Shown piece after piece: positions 23,918 to 32,305 of a stretch of 64,000 nt of DNA; the first letter of the stretch is position 1; every line of letters starts with the position of its first letter. The position numbers and the translations under genes were made by a program. The notes under the pieces are model-generated. The model searched no databases. It saw nothing but the letters and a program-made list of their open reading frames with translations, and was not told the origin of the DNA. Location: positions 1 through 64,000 of the forward strand of contig CAZTZE010000023.1 of assembly GCA_964618215.1 (NCBI GenBank), written 5' to 3'. This DNA is from CG2-30-58-95 sp964618215 (lineage in GTDB: Bacteria; Chloroflexota; Anaerolineae; Anaerolineales; Villigracilaceae).

Positions 23918-25750
23918 CTATTCTCTAAAAATCCTGCTATAGGCTTCCGACGTTTTCAGCAACTGATCGTGATTGCCAATGGCCGCAATTTTGCCTTTGC
24001 GCAGGACGATGATCAGATCGGCCCAGCGGATCTGCGAGAGGCGGTGGGTGATGATGAAGGTCGTCCGGCCGCGCGCCGCGTTGGCGATGGCGCGCTGGAT
24101 GTTATCTTCGGTGGCGCTGTCAATTGCGCTGGTCGAGTCGTCCAGGATCAGGATGCGCGGGTCGGTCAGGAAGGCGCGCGCCAGCGCCAGTCGCTGGCGC
24201 TGCCCGCCGGAGAGGGTCACGCCGCGCTCGCCAATCACGGTCTCGTAACCGTTCTCGAATTCCAGGATGAACTCGTGCGCCTGGGCGGCTTTGGCGGCAG
24301 TTTCGACCTGCTCACGTGTTGCCCCGGGTTTGCCAAAAGCAATGTTGTCGGCAATCGAGCGGGAGAACAGGAAGATATCCTGTTCGATGATTGAAATCTG
24401 CGAGCGTAAGGCGGCCAGGTTCCAGTCGCGCACATCCACGCCATTGACAAACGCCTGCCCCTGGGTGGCGTCGTAAGTGCGGTTGATGAGCTTCACCAAT
24501 GAGGTCTTGCCCGCGCCGGTCTGCCCGACGAGGGCGACGGTTTGGCCGGGATGGACGGTGAAGGAGATGTTTTGGAGAACGGGTTCCTGTTCAGGGGAAA
24601 CAGGAGTTAGGGGGTAGGAGTTAGGGGATAGGGGGATTCCGCTCCCTTGTCCCTTATCCCTTATCCCCTCATAGATGAAGGAAACGTCTCGGAATTCAAC
24701 CTGCCCTTTCATTTCACCAGAAAAGCCAATTTCATTCTGGTCGAGGTTGTTCTCGCGGTTCATCAGTTCGAGGATGCGCCGGGCGCTGGAGATGCCGAGC
24801 GAAAGCTGCGTGTAGGCGAATGATGAAGCAAAGGTGGGAAAATCCAGCATCAATAGCAAGCCGAAGTAGGCGACCACGTCGCCGGTGTTCAGCAGCCCCT
24901 GGCGGAAGAGCAGCAGGGCGTGAAACAAGCCGCCGGCCAGGGCAATACCGAAAAGCAGCATCGGCAGGAAGCGGGCTTCCAAGTCGCCCTGGCGGACGTA
25001 AGCATTGCGGAAGCGGCGGGCGTTCGTATCGAAGCGCCCGACCTCGGCTTCCTCCTGCGCCGCGCCCTTGACCGTCTCCACGCCGTCGAGCACCTCGGAT
25101 AAACGCGAGTTCATCTTTCCGAAGGCGCTGCGGACTGCATCGGTAACGGGCGAGAGTGAATGCAAGTATTGCCACAGGGCGAAGAAATATGCAAGAGTGA
25201 AGAGCGCCGGGGTGAGCAGCAGGGCAGGATGGTAGCGCGGCGCGAAGACGAAGGGCATGACCAGGAAGAACAACGAGCCGGTCACCAGGCTGACGCCCGG
25301 GCTGAACATGAAGTTGACCTCGCGCACGTCGTTGGTGGCGCGCGCCATAGTATCGCCGACGGGTTGGATGCTGTGGAAGGTCATGCTCTTGCCGAGCAGG
25401 GTGACATACAGCTCGTCGCGGATATTGCGTTCAACGCGCTGCGCGATCAACTCTGAGCCGAAGTTGCGTCCCAGTTGCAGAATGCCGCGCAGGATTTGGG
25501 AGCCGCCGATGATCAAAGCCAGGGGAAGCAGTAACTCTGTGCGCGGCGGCCTGGCAAGCATCTCGTTGAAGGCTTGCCCGGTCAGCATCGGGACAACCGC
25601 AGCCAGGGCCGCGTTGCCAATCGCGCCGGCCAGGATCATGACGATGATCCACCAGTGGCGCGTGGCGTGCGACCAGATCCAGCGCACGGGCCCGTTCTGG
25701 TCAGTGACGTGGTGCTGGGGGAGGGTGAATTCGGCGAGTTGGGCGGTCAT
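23918..25750 (-). CDS. ABC exporter half-transporter (degenerate ATP site subunit)
   Basis: About 610 residues with six membrane helices and an ATPase domain: Walker A GQTGAGKTSL, signature LSGGQRQRL, Walker B ILILDDSTSAID, switch IITHRLS. Aspartate replaces the catalytic glutamate after Walker B, the hallmark of the non-hydrolysing site in heterodimeric exporters such as BmrC or TM287. Residues about 360-385, just before the Walker A region, are a low-complexity stretch (RDKGQGSGIPLSPNSYPL) encoded by repeat DNA. I chose the ATG at 25750; an earlier GTG has no ribosome site. The partner gene follows downstream on the same strand. Confidence 0.92.
   Translation of the reverse strand: MTAQLAEFTLPQHHVTDQNGPVRWIWSHATRHWWIIVMILAGAIGNAALAAVVPMLTGQAFNEMLARPPRTELLLPLALIIGGSQILRGILQLGRNFGSELIAQRVERNIRDELYVTLLGKSMTFHSIQPVGDTMARATNDVREVNFMFSPGVSLVTGSLFFLVMPFVFAPRYHPALLLTPALFTLAYFFALWQYLHSLSPVTDAVRSAFGKMNSRLSEVLDGVETVKGAAQEEAEVGRFDTNARRFRNAYVRQGDLEARFLPMLLFGIALAGGLFHALLLFRQGLLNTGDVVAYFGLLLMLDFPTFASSFAYTQLSLGISSARRILELMNRENNLDQNEIGFSGEMKGQVEFRDVSFIYEGIRDKGQGSGIPLSPNSYPLTPVSPEQEPVLQNISFTVHPGQTVALVGQTGAGKTSLVKLINRTYDATQGQAFVNGVDVRDWNLAALRSQISIIEQDIFLFSRSIADNIAFGKPGATREQVETAAKAAQAHEFILEFENGYETVIGERGVTLSGGQRQRLALARAFLTDPRILILDDSTSAIDSATEDNIQRAIANAARGRTTFIITHRLSQIRWADLIIVLRKGKIAAIGNHDQLLKTSEAYSRIFRE
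24596..24670. repeat. oligomer-repeat insertion read in frame inside the exporter gene
   Basis: Units GGAGTTAGGGG and GGATAGGGGG face units TCCCTTATCCC and TTATCCCCTC, so the stretch can fold on itself. It lengthens the loop between the beta-strand FRDVSFIYEG and the conserved PVLQNISFTVHPGQTVALVG of the ATPase domain while keeping the frame. Confidence 0.75.
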
Positions 25751-25832
25751 AGGTTTGGGGAGCAAACGGGTTGATTTTACCACGCCGATTATAAGTCGAG
25801 TAACAACAAGAAAACATCCAGCGATAGGTTAG

Positions 25833-25861
25833 TTGCATCCGTCGTGTATCCATGCTACAAT
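25833..25861 (+). promoter_or_regulatory. promoter of the DUF433/PIN-like TA pair
   Basis: TTGCAT (25833-25838) and TACAAT (25856-25861) are separated by 17 bases, and a TG precedes the -10 element by one base. The antitoxin ATG lies 61 bases downstream of the -10. Confidence 0.65.
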
Positions 25862-25921
25862 TCAATCGCAGAGAATAAGGGTGTAGACTGCAAGTCCCTT
25901 TTGGAAGGAGGACAAAGCCCC

Positions 25922-26257
25922 ATGATCATTGACGCTTTAGTGGCGCAGGTAGCGCCGCTCCAGATGGACGAGAATGGCGTCCTACGGTTGGCAGGAACGC
26001 GGGTGCGATTGGAAACTGTCATTGGCGCGTTTAACCAGGGCTACGCCGCCGAGGAGATTTTGCTCAAGTATCCCTCTCTTAATCTCACCGATATCTACGC
26101 CACCATCACTTACTACCTCTGGCATCGTGAGGATGTAGATACATACCTTGAAGAGCGGCATCAAGTCGCTGAACAAGTGCGTCGAGAGAATGAGACGCGG
26201 TTTCCGCCCCAAGGCGTGCGAGAGCGACTGCTGGCGCGCCGGACTGCTCACCCATGA
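25922..26257 (+). CDS. DUF433 antitoxin (VapB45-like)
   Basis: About 111 residues. The DUF433 core is visible as VLRLAGTRVRLETVIGAFNQGYAAEEILLKYPSLNLTDIYATITYYL, a winged-helix-like DNA-binding fold used by antitoxins of PIN-like toxins. The C-terminal arm (QVAEQVRRENETRFPP) probably wraps the toxin. The ATG at 25922 has a strong AGGAGG site upstream. Its last codons overlap the toxin gene by four bases (ATGA), so the two are translated together. It likely represses its own promoter at 25833-25861. Confidence 0.88.
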   Translation: MIIDALVAQVAPLQMDENGVLRLAGTRVRLETVIGAFNQGYAAEEILLKYPSLNLTDIYATITYYLWHREDVDTYLEERHQVAEQVRRENETRFPPQGVRERLLARRTAHP

Positions 26258-26613
26258 GCAATCCGCTTCATTTTCTCGTAGATGAAGATTTCGACAACGA
26301 CATCCTGCGCGGTGTGCTGCGGCGAAAAGCGGACCTCGATATTGTCCGCGCTCAAGACGTAGGGCTTGGGGAAACACAGGACCGAGAGATTCTCGAATGG
26401 GCAGCTCGAGAAGAGCGCATCGTGCTGACACATGACGTCAGCACGATGACAGCACACGCATATGCGCGGGTCAGCAACGGATTGCCGATGCCTGGCATGT
26501 TCGCTGTGAGTCAGACCGCTCCCATCGCGCGTGTGATTGACGACATCTTGCTATTGGCGGAATGTAGCTGCGAAGGGGAATGGGAAGGGCAAGTGCGTTA
26601 TTTGCCACTGTAG
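26254..26613 (+). CDS. DUF5615 PIN-like toxin
   Basis: The 119-residue protein starts LHFLVDEDFDNDILRGVLRR and continues with DREILEWAAREERIVLTHDVSTM. The conserved acids (VDED, THD) match the Mut7-C/PIN-like fold of DUF5615, whose members are proposed ribonuclease toxins. It overlaps the DUF433 antitoxin gene by four bases. A second, only distantly similar pair is at 55737-56353. Confidence 0.87.
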   Translation: MSNPLHFLVDEDFDNDILRGVLRRKADLDIVRAQDVGLGETQDREILEWAAREERIVLTHDVSTMTAHAYARVSNGLPMPGMFAVSQTAPIARVIDDILLLAECSCEGEWEGQVRYLPL

Positions 26614-26702
26614 AAAAGACGCATCTCAGGTCACCGCGCTGCGCGATTGGCTGATGTCGGAGTAAAAAATTCGCCTTCGTCCACGTCCCGGTGAGTTTTG
26701 GA

Positions 26703-28838
26703 CTATTTTCCTGCAAAGCCCAGGCTGATCCGCCCGCGCTCGGGTTCGATTTTCAGGATTTCCACGTCAATGATATCGCCCACTTTTAACACTGTTCCAA
26801 AGGGGATTTGGGTGCGGTGCAGCAGGCCATCCTGCTTGACGCCGATATCCACGAAAGCGCCAAAATCAACCACGTTACGGACGGTGCCTTTGAGCGTCAT
26901 GCCGACGGCCAGGTCTTCCATGTTGAGCACATCGGAGCGCAGAATTGGCGCCGGGGTGTCGGCACGCGGGTCGCGGCCCGGGCGCAGCAACTGTTCGAGG
27001 ATATCCTTCAGCGTCGGGAGTCCGCAGTTCAGTTCGGCGGCCAGTTTTTCGAGCGGGATTTTGGCGAGCAGCGCGTCCAGCGCCGGTTTACGTTCGGTCA
27101 ACGGCGACTCAGGCTGAAGTCCGGCGCGCTGCAAAACGGCGCGGGCAACGGGATAACTTTCCGGGTGGATCGCGCTCCCATCCAACGGCTCATCCCCATT
27201 CCGAATCCGCATGAAACCGGCCGATTGCTCGAAGGCTTTGGGGCCGAGGCCGCTGACCTTACGCAGTTCGGCGCGGGATTTGAATTGGCCGTTTTCATCG
27301 CGGTGGGAAACGATGGAGGTTGCCAGTTTGGGGCCGACACCCGCCACATGCGTCAGCAGCGCAGACGAAGCCGTGTTGACATCCACGCCGACGTTATTGA
27401 CCACGTTTTCGACCACGCCATCCAGGGCGTGAGTCAGGGCGGCCTGGTTCACGTCGTGCTGGTACAGGCCGACGCCGATGGATTTGGGATCTATCTTGAC
27501 CAGTTCGGCGAGCGGATCCTGGGCACGGCGGGCGATGGAGACCGCGCCGCGAATGGACACGTCGAGGTTGGGGAATTCGGCGCGGGCAAGCGGGCTGGCC
27601 GAATAGACCGACGCCCCGGCCTCGTTGACGATGAGATATTTTGTTTGCTGCGTGTTGCGTGTGAGTTCAGCCGCCAGTTGTTCGGTTTCGCGGGAAGCCG
27701 TGCCGTTGCCGATGGTGATGAGCGTGACGTGGTGGCGGTTGATCATATCTTCGAGCGTCGTCAGCGCGCCGGCCCAGTCGTTTTTAGGTGCGTGGGGATA
27801 AATAGTACCGCTATCGAGCAGTTTGCCGGTCGGGTCAACCACAGCCACTTTGCAGCCGGTGCGGAAGCCGGGGTCAATGCCGAGCGCCGTCTGACCCGCC
27901 AGCGGCGGCTGGCCGAGCAGGGCGCGCAGGTTGGTGGCAAAGACGTTGATGGCGTGGCCGTCGGCTTTTTCGCTCAGTTCGCGGCGCACGTCGCGCTCGA
28001 TGGATGGCAGCAGCAGGCGGCTGGCGGCGTCTTCTTCGGCCAGTGCCAGTTCGTCGGCGAAGGGTGAGAGAATATCGGCTGCGAAGACATTTTCGACGGC
28101 GGCGCGCCAATCGCGCTCGTTGATCTCGACGCGGACTTTGAGAATGCCTTCTTTCTCGCCGCGATTCAAGGCCAGAATCTGGTGCGGCTGGAGGCGTTCG
28201 ACGCGGCCTTCGAAGGCGTAGTAACTCTCGTAGACGCGTTTTTCATCAACCGCATCCTCGACCTTTTCGACCGTGGTTTTGGCGAATTTCAGCGCCTTCT
28301 CGCGCGTGGACTGGCGCACTTCGGCATTATCGCTGATCGTTTCAGCGACGATGTCACGCGCCCCTTGCAACGCTTCTGCAACGGTGGCGACCTGCTCCGA
28401 AAGATACGACTCTTTGATAATCTCTTCTATCGGGCGCTGGGTAATGGTCTGATTCAGGATGTGGGTAGCCAGGCCTTCGAGTCCCTTTTCACGCGCAATC
28501 ATGGCGCGCGTGCGACGTTTGGGCTTGTAGGGCGCGTAGAGGTCTTCCAGCGCGGTCATCGTTGCAGCGGCATGGATGGCGGCGCGCAGTTCGTCGGTCA
28601 GCTTGCCCTGCTCCTCAATGGAAGCCAGGATGACGGCGCGGCGCTCGTCAATGGCGCGCAGGCGGACGACTTCATCGGCGACGATGCGCACTTGCTCGTC
28701 GTCGAGCGTGCCGGTCATTTCCTTGCGGTAGCGGGCGATGAAGGGGACGGTGTTGCCCTCGTCGAGCAGGCGGATGGCGGCTTCCACCTGATGCGGGCGG
28801 ACGTTAAGTTGGTTGGCGATGGTTTCAGCGTAGGACAT
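26703..28838 (-). CDS. tex: Tex family RNA-binding transcriptional accessory protein
   Basis: This 711-residue protein follows Tex from end to end: an N-terminal HTH-like region (VEAAIRLLDEGNTVPFIARYRKEMTG), the DLYAPYKPKRRTRA motif, a YqgF-type RNase H fold (GIDPGFRTGCKVAVVD), helix-hairpin-helix motifs (KLATSIVSHRDENG, VSGLGPKAFEQSAGFM) and a C-terminal S1 domain (GMTLKGTVRNVVDFGAFVDIG). The protein binds nucleic acid and affects transcription and stress tolerance in other bacteria. It stands alone, with 90 bases before the convergent TA pair and repeat DNA upstream. Confidence 0.95.
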   Translation of the reverse strand: MSYAETIANQLNVRPHQVEAAIRLLDEGNTVPFIARYRKEMTGTLDDEQVRIVADEVVRLRAIDERRAVILASIEEQGKLTDELRAAIHAAATMTALEDLYAPYKPKRRTRAMIAREKGLEGLATHILNQTITQRPIEEIIKESYLSEQVATVAEALQGARDIVAETISDNAEVRQSTREKALKFAKTTVEKVEDAVDEKRVYESYYAFEGRVERLQPHQILALNRGEKEGILKVRVEINERDWRAAVENVFAADILSPFADELALAEEDAASRLLLPSIERDVRRELSEKADGHAINVFATNLRALLGQPPLAGQTALGIDPGFRTGCKVAVVDPTGKLLDSGTIYPHAPKNDWAGALTTLEDMINRHHVTLITIGNGTASRETEQLAAELTRNTQQTKYLIVNEAGASVYSASPLARAEFPNLDVSIRGAVSIARRAQDPLAELVKIDPKSIGVGLYQHDVNQAALTHALDGVVENVVNNVGVDVNTASSALLTHVAGVGPKLATSIVSHRDENGQFKSRAELRKVSGLGPKAFEQSAGFMRIRNGDEPLDGSAIHPESYPVARAVLQRAGLQPESPLTERKPALDALLAKIPLEKLAAELNCGLPTLKDILEQLLRPGRDPRADTPAPILRSDVLNMEDLAVGMTLKGTVRNVVDFGAFVDIGVKQDGLLHRTQIPFGTVLKVGDIIDVEILKIEPERGRISLGFAGK

Positions 28839-28909
28839 GGCGAAGATTCTACCATGCTAAAATAAAAATGGTTCATTGGGAATCCCCGTGGTGGCTACCC
28901 AAATGTAGG

Positions 28910-28925
28910 GCGAGATTAATCTCGC
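28910..28925. repeat. palindrome of the variable-core family
   Basis: GCGAGATTAATCTCGC is a perfect 16-base palindrome, framed by GTAGG and ATTAC. The frame resembles that of the palindromes at 33-51 and 47805-48008 although the core differs. Confidence 0.6.
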
Positions 28926-28943
28926 ATTACCGCCGACCGCCAG

Positions 28944-28978
28944 ATATGGTGGTCTATCACGGCAAATCCCAGAGAGCC
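28944..28978. repeat. dispersed 35-bp repeat, copy 2
   Basis: It matches 68-102 at 34 of 35 positions. It lies between tex and the BTAD regulator gene. Confidence 0.8.
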
Positions 28979-29061
28979 GAGTTTTTCCAGAACTTTGCAC
29001 TGTAATAATAGTTTAGGGGATGGTGGTAGTTTGCAAACATCCATCCCCCATCTTATTGAGC

Positions 29062-29089
29062 TGCCACCTTACAGTTTTGTTAGGTGGCA
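29062..29089 (+). promoter_or_regulatory. inverted repeat ahead of the BTAD regulator gene
   Basis: TGCCACCT (29062-29069) and AGGTGGCA (29082-29089) are perfect complements around a 12-base loop. A second hairpin, GGGGATGG with CCATCCCC, lies at about 29016-29049. TATAATA follows at 29121-29127, directly before the ATG at 29134. It may be an operator or an attenuator. Confidence 0.5.
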
Positions 29090-29133
29090 TGAAAAAATTG
29101 TATCGAGTGGCAATTTCTTTATATAATAATTTC

Positions 29134-29934
29134 ATGAGCCGTGTGGGGTTATACCTGTTAGGGCATTTTGAAATACACCTGAACGGCACGCGGGTCTCAA
29201 CTTTCAATTACAATAAAATGAGCGCGTTGCTGGCTTATCTGGCTGTTGAGTCAAAACGGCCTCACATGCGCGAGACCCTGTCCGAGCTGTTTTGGCCGGA
29301 TCGGGCCAATGGGGTTGCCCGCGCCAATTTGCGCAAAGCCCTATCAGATATTCGGCAAGCCATTCAAGATCATCAAGCCCCCTCGCCTTTATTGGAAATC
29401 ACGGTCAGCAAGGTTCAAGTTAACCTTGCAAGTGATTTTCTGCTGGACATTGATTCCTTTGAAAGACATATCCGAACAACAAGAGCACACATTCATGAAA
29501 ACTTGGTATCCTGCCCATTCTGCATGGCCCAACTTAAGACCGCCACGGAACTTTATCGAGGGGATTTCCTGGAGGGCCTGAATTTCAACGAAGAGGCAGG
29601 GCTTCAAGAGTGGCTGCAATCCCATCGTCGCTACTACTTCCGCCAGCAAATGGAAGCATTGCAGCACCTGGCAAATTATCACCAAAACTTGAGTCACTAT
29701 GACCTGGCAAATCATTATGCCTCCAGTCAGTTAAAGATGGATCCTCTGATAGAGTCCGCCCACCGACAGATTATGTATTTACTCGCAATCGCCGGGTGGC
29801 GCAGCACAGCAATTGAGCAATATCATATTTGCCGCCGGAATTTAGACAATGAACTGGGGATCAAGCCAGAGCCAGAAACTGTCGCCCTGTTCGAGCAGAT
29901 CAAAGCGGGGACGGTGATAAAAAACGAACGGTAA
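29134..29934 (+). CDS. BTAD/SARP-like transcriptional regulator
   Basis: About 266 residues from the ATG at 29134. The N-terminal part (LYLLGHFEIHLNGTRVSTFNYNKMSALLAYLAVE, then RETLSELFWPDRANGVARANLRKALSDIR) is the winged-helix DNA-binding fold of SARP regulators, and the rest is the bacterial transcriptional activator domain of TPR-like helices (GDFLEGL, AIEQYHICRRNLDNELGIKPEPET). Larger relatives carry an extra NTPase module that is absent here. An alternative start at 29089 would add a basic, hydrophobic leader and overlaps the inverted repeat. No clear target operon adjoins it; a decayed dehydrogenase operon follows. Confidence 0.88.
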   Translation: MSRVGLYLLGHFEIHLNGTRVSTFNYNKMSALLAYLAVESKRPHMRETLSELFWPDRANGVARANLRKALSDIRQAIQDHQAPSPLLEITVSKVQVNLASDFLLDIDSFERHIRTTRAHIHENLVSCPFCMAQLKTATELYRGDFLEGLNFNEEAGLQEWLQSHRRYYFRQQMEALQHLANYHQNLSHYDLANHYASSQLKMDPLIESAHRQIMYLLAIAGWRSTAIEQYHICRRNLDNELGIKPEPETVALFEQIKAGTVIKNER

Positions 29935-29981
29935 TTGCCTAACGAAGCTTCGCCTGCATTGATGATAGCAACGCAAACAAA

Positions 29982-30012
29982 ACCTCCCGCAGACTTTGTA
30001 CCTGCGGGAGGT
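29982..30012. repeat. AC(C/T)TCCCGCAG-type inverted repeat
   Basis: ACCTCCCGCAG (29982-29992) and CTGCGGGAGGT (30002-30012) are perfect complements around a nine-base loop. It lies after the BTAD gene and just before the start of the E1-alpha remnant. The near-identical arms at 43255-43290 make these two the closest pair of the family. Confidence 0.8.
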
Positions 30013-30065
30013 CCGCTTGAGGCCTATTCACCCACCCCACCACGATCTCCGTCACGTTCAGCACC

Positions 30066-30337
30066 TTGACCTATCCCCTATCCAAATGCTTCTTTCCCGC
30101 CGCGTGGACGAGCGCGCCTGGGTGCTGCACCGCCAGGGCAAGATCGCCTTCCACATCTCCGGCATTGGACAGGAAGCCGCGCAAGTCGGCGCGGCTTTTG
30201 CGATCCAACGCGGCTACGATTGGGTCTCGCCCTATTACCACCTACCATCAGCGACCTTCGCTCACCGCATCCTGAATGGCGCATCCGCTGATTGGTTCCT
30301 GGCGAAAGTAGCGGATAGTTTGCAAAATTGGTCATAG
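30066..30337 (+). pseudogene. N-terminal fragment of a 2-oxoacid dehydrogenase E1-alpha subunit
   Basis: The reading frame gives LLSRRVDERAWVLHRQGKIA, then FHISGIGQEAAQVGAAFAIQ and RGYDWVSPYY, which is the highly conserved head of branched-chain or pyruvate dehydrogenase E1-alpha. After VSPYY the expected continuation (RD-x-A-x-x-L) is lost, the frame runs on with unrelated residues and stops at 30337. The thiamine-diphosphate motif (GDGA-x26-NN) is absent. The leading part before about 30075 is also unrelated. This is a relic of the same operon type that would encode the E3 remnant at 32165. Confidence 0.85.
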
Positions 30338-30432
30338 TGCCAAGTTTTAGATCTTTTCTTAGAGACGCGCCCATATAGTAAGAATTCCCTAAGAATAGTG
30401 GCAGTCAATGTCCTTTCTGTTGTCTCCTGCGC

Positions 30433-30438
30433 TATAAT
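30433..30438 (+). promoter_or_regulatory. probable -10 element ahead of the radical SAM gene
   Basis: TATAAT occurs here in otherwise mixed sequence, 235 bases before the radical SAM ATG. A -35 element at the right spacing is not obvious. Confidence 0.4.
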
Positions 30439-30673
30439 GGGAGCAAGTTTGATGACAATTGACGAGGTCAACGCGGCGCAATATCCGTCTCCATGATTCG
30501 TGAGGAGGCAGAGACGAGGGGAAAGTCTAAACCACCGTTCGTCAACACCGCCCCGATAGAAGTAAGCCGATCAGCAAGGGATTTCGACAAAAAGATCTGC
30601 TATCGTATCGCGAAGCAGAGAAGATCACCGGATGATAATGGCTTCCTCGTTATATCTTGGATTGGAGATTGAG
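30439..30673 (+). other. long, hairpin-rich leader of the radical SAM gene
   Basis: The stretch has no coding potential that I recognise but several complementary pairs: TTGAC/GTCAA at about 30459-30471, CGTCTC/GAGACG at about 30488-30515, GACGA/TCGTC, and GATCTGCT with AGCAGA plus GATC at about 30595-30627. It lies between a TATAAT and the ribosome site (GGAG) of the gene. It does not match a riboswitch or RNA family I can name, including the cobalamin riboswitch one might expect for a B12-binding protein. Confidence 0.35.
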
Positions 30674-32152
30674 ATGAAAATACTTTTAATTTATCCTGAG
30701 TTTCCAGATACGTTCTGGAGTTTCAAACATGCCCTGAAATTTATCCGCAAAAAGGCTTCCACGCCACCCCTGGGCTTGCTGACTGTAGCTGCCATGCTGC
30801 CCTCTCGATGGGAGAAACGCCTGGTGGATTTGAACGTGAGAAAACTCAACGATAAGGATCTGGCCTGGGCAGATTACGCCTTCGTCAGCGCCATGGTCGT
30901 CCAGAGGGAATCCACCCGCCAAGTCATTACCCGCTGTAAGGCGGCCGGCTTGAAAATCGTTGCCGGAGGGCCGCTCTTCACTGCTGAGTACGCGCAGTTC
31001 GAGAATGTAGACCATTTTGTGCTGAACGAAGCCGAGGTGACACTCCCGCCTTTCCTGCGGGACCTTGAACAGGGTCAGGCAAGACACGTTTACACCTCGA
31101 CGGAATTTCCCGATATCCAACAAACCCCTGCACCGCTGTGGGAACTGGCCGACTTGAAGCACTACGCGACCATGTCGGTCCAGTATTCGCGCGGCTGCCC
31201 CTTCGATTGCGAGTTTTGCAACATTACCGTACTTTTTGGACACCGGCCGCGCGTCAAAACCGCCGGGCAGATCATTCGCGAGTTGGATGGGCTGTACCAG
31301 CTCGGATGGCGTGAGAGCGTCTTTTTCGTTGACGATAACCTCATGGGGAATAAGAGGCATCTCAAGGAAGACCTGTTGCCTGCCTTGATCGAATGGCGCA
31401 AGGGGATAGCTGGCATGCCGTTCAATACGGAGATTTCCATCAATCTAGCTGACGATGAAAAGCTCATGAACTTGATGGCACAGGCGGGTTTCACCACGGT
31501 CTTCATCGGCATTGAAACGCCGGACGAAGACAGCCTGGCCGAGTGCAACAAGACACAGAACCGGCACCGCGACCTGGTCGCAGACGTGAAACGCATCCAG
31601 CGCGCCGGTTTGCAGGTTCAGGGCGGTTTCATCATCGGATTCGACAGCGACACCCCTTCCATTTTCCAGCGGCAAATTGACTTCATCCAAGAAAGTGGCA
31701 TTGTGACCGCCATGGTCGGCCTGCTGCAAGCTCCCATCGGTACCCGGCTTTACGAACGCTTGAAGCGTGAGAAGCGCCTGGATGGGGCATTCTCAGGCGA
31801 TAACGTAGACGGCGCAACGAACATTATTCCCAAGATGAGCCTCGAAACACTGCAGAGGGGCTACCGGGCTGTTGTTGGGTATCTCTACGCTCCAAAAAAC
31901 TACTATGCCCGCGTTAAAACCTTCCTGAAAGAATACAAGCCGCCAAAGATCACCATTCCCTTTAACTTCCAATATGTCAGGGCATTTTTCCGCTCTATTG
32001 TCCAACTAGGGATCGTCGGCAAGGAACGCCTCCAATACTGGAATCTTTTCCTGTGGACGCTCTTTCGCCGCCCACGCCTGTTTCCGCTGGCAATTAGCTT
32101 TGCGATCTACGGTTATCACTTTCGCCTGGTCTGTGACCGGCATATTCTCTGA
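30674..32152 (+). CDS. B12-binding-domain radical SAM protein with DUF4070
   Basis: About 492 residues. The N-terminal 130 or so residues form a cobalamin-binding-like Rossmann domain (KILLIYPEFPDTFWSF), then the radical SAM core with the cluster motif CPFDCEFC (within YSRGCPFDCEFCNITVLFG), and a C-terminal DUF4070-type part (FQRQIDFIQESGIVTAMVGLLQAP, APKNYYARVKTFL). Such enzymes use a 4Fe-4S cluster and S-adenosylmethionine, often for methylations such as hopanoid modification; the substrate here is unknown. The ATG at 30674 has GGAG six bases upstream. It lies between relics of E1-alpha and E3 genes, so it probably entered by rearrangement. Confidence 0.9.
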   Translation: MKILLIYPEFPDTFWSFKHALKFIRKKASTPPLGLLTVAAMLPSRWEKRLVDLNVRKLNDKDLAWADYAFVSAMVVQRESTRQVITRCKAAGLKIVAGGPLFTAEYAQFENVDHFVLNEAEVTLPPFLRDLEQGQARHVYTSTEFPDIQQTPAPLWELADLKHYATMSVQYSRGCPFDCEFCNITVLFGHRPRVKTAGQIIRELDGLYQLGWRESVFFVDDNLMGNKRHLKEDLLPALIEWRKGIAGMPFNTEISINLADDEKLMNLMAQAGFTTVFIGIETPDEDSLAECNKTQNRHRDLVADVKRIQRAGLQVQGGFIIGFDSDTPSIFQRQIDFIQESGIVTAMVGLLQAPIGTRLYERLKREKRLDGAFSGDNVDGATNIIPKMSLETLQRGYRAVVGYLYAPKNYYARVKTFLKEYKPPKITIPFNFQYVRAFFRSIVQLGIVGKERLQYWNLFLWTLFRRPRLFPLAISFAIYGYHFRLVCDRHIL

Positions 32153-32164
32153 CGGAGATCCATC

Positions 32165-32305
32165 ATGGAATCATATGATGTTATTGTTGTCGGCGCGGGA
32201 CCTGGGGGCTACGTGGCCGCCATTCGCGCCGCGCAACTCGGGCAGAAGATTGCCATTGTGGACAAGCAGTGGCTGGGAGGCGTCTGCCTCAAGCAGGTAC
32301 TTTGA
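32165..32305 (+). pseudogene. N-terminal fragment of dihydrolipoyl dehydrogenase
   Basis: With its own GGAG site and ATG, the frame encodes 46 residues beginning MESYDVIVVGAGPGGYVAAI and ending at WLGGVCLKQVL. The first 42 match the intact lpdA at 32950 at nearly every position. The break falls immediately after the first redox cysteine, where the BrnTA module on the other strand begins. The FAD-binding head is therefore all that remains of a second, probably tandemly duplicated, lpd gene. Confidence 0.92.

Noticed and set aside
26808..28067. Plus-strand open frame of 419 codons opposite tex.
   Set aside because: Antisense shadow of tex; composition is typical of reversed GC-rich codons.
30439..30673. 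Cobalamin riboswitch or RNase P RNA (a GAGGGGAAAGTC stretch resembles the RNase P core).
   Set aside because: The B12 box is absent, and the other conserved RNase P blocks do not follow, so neither can be supported.
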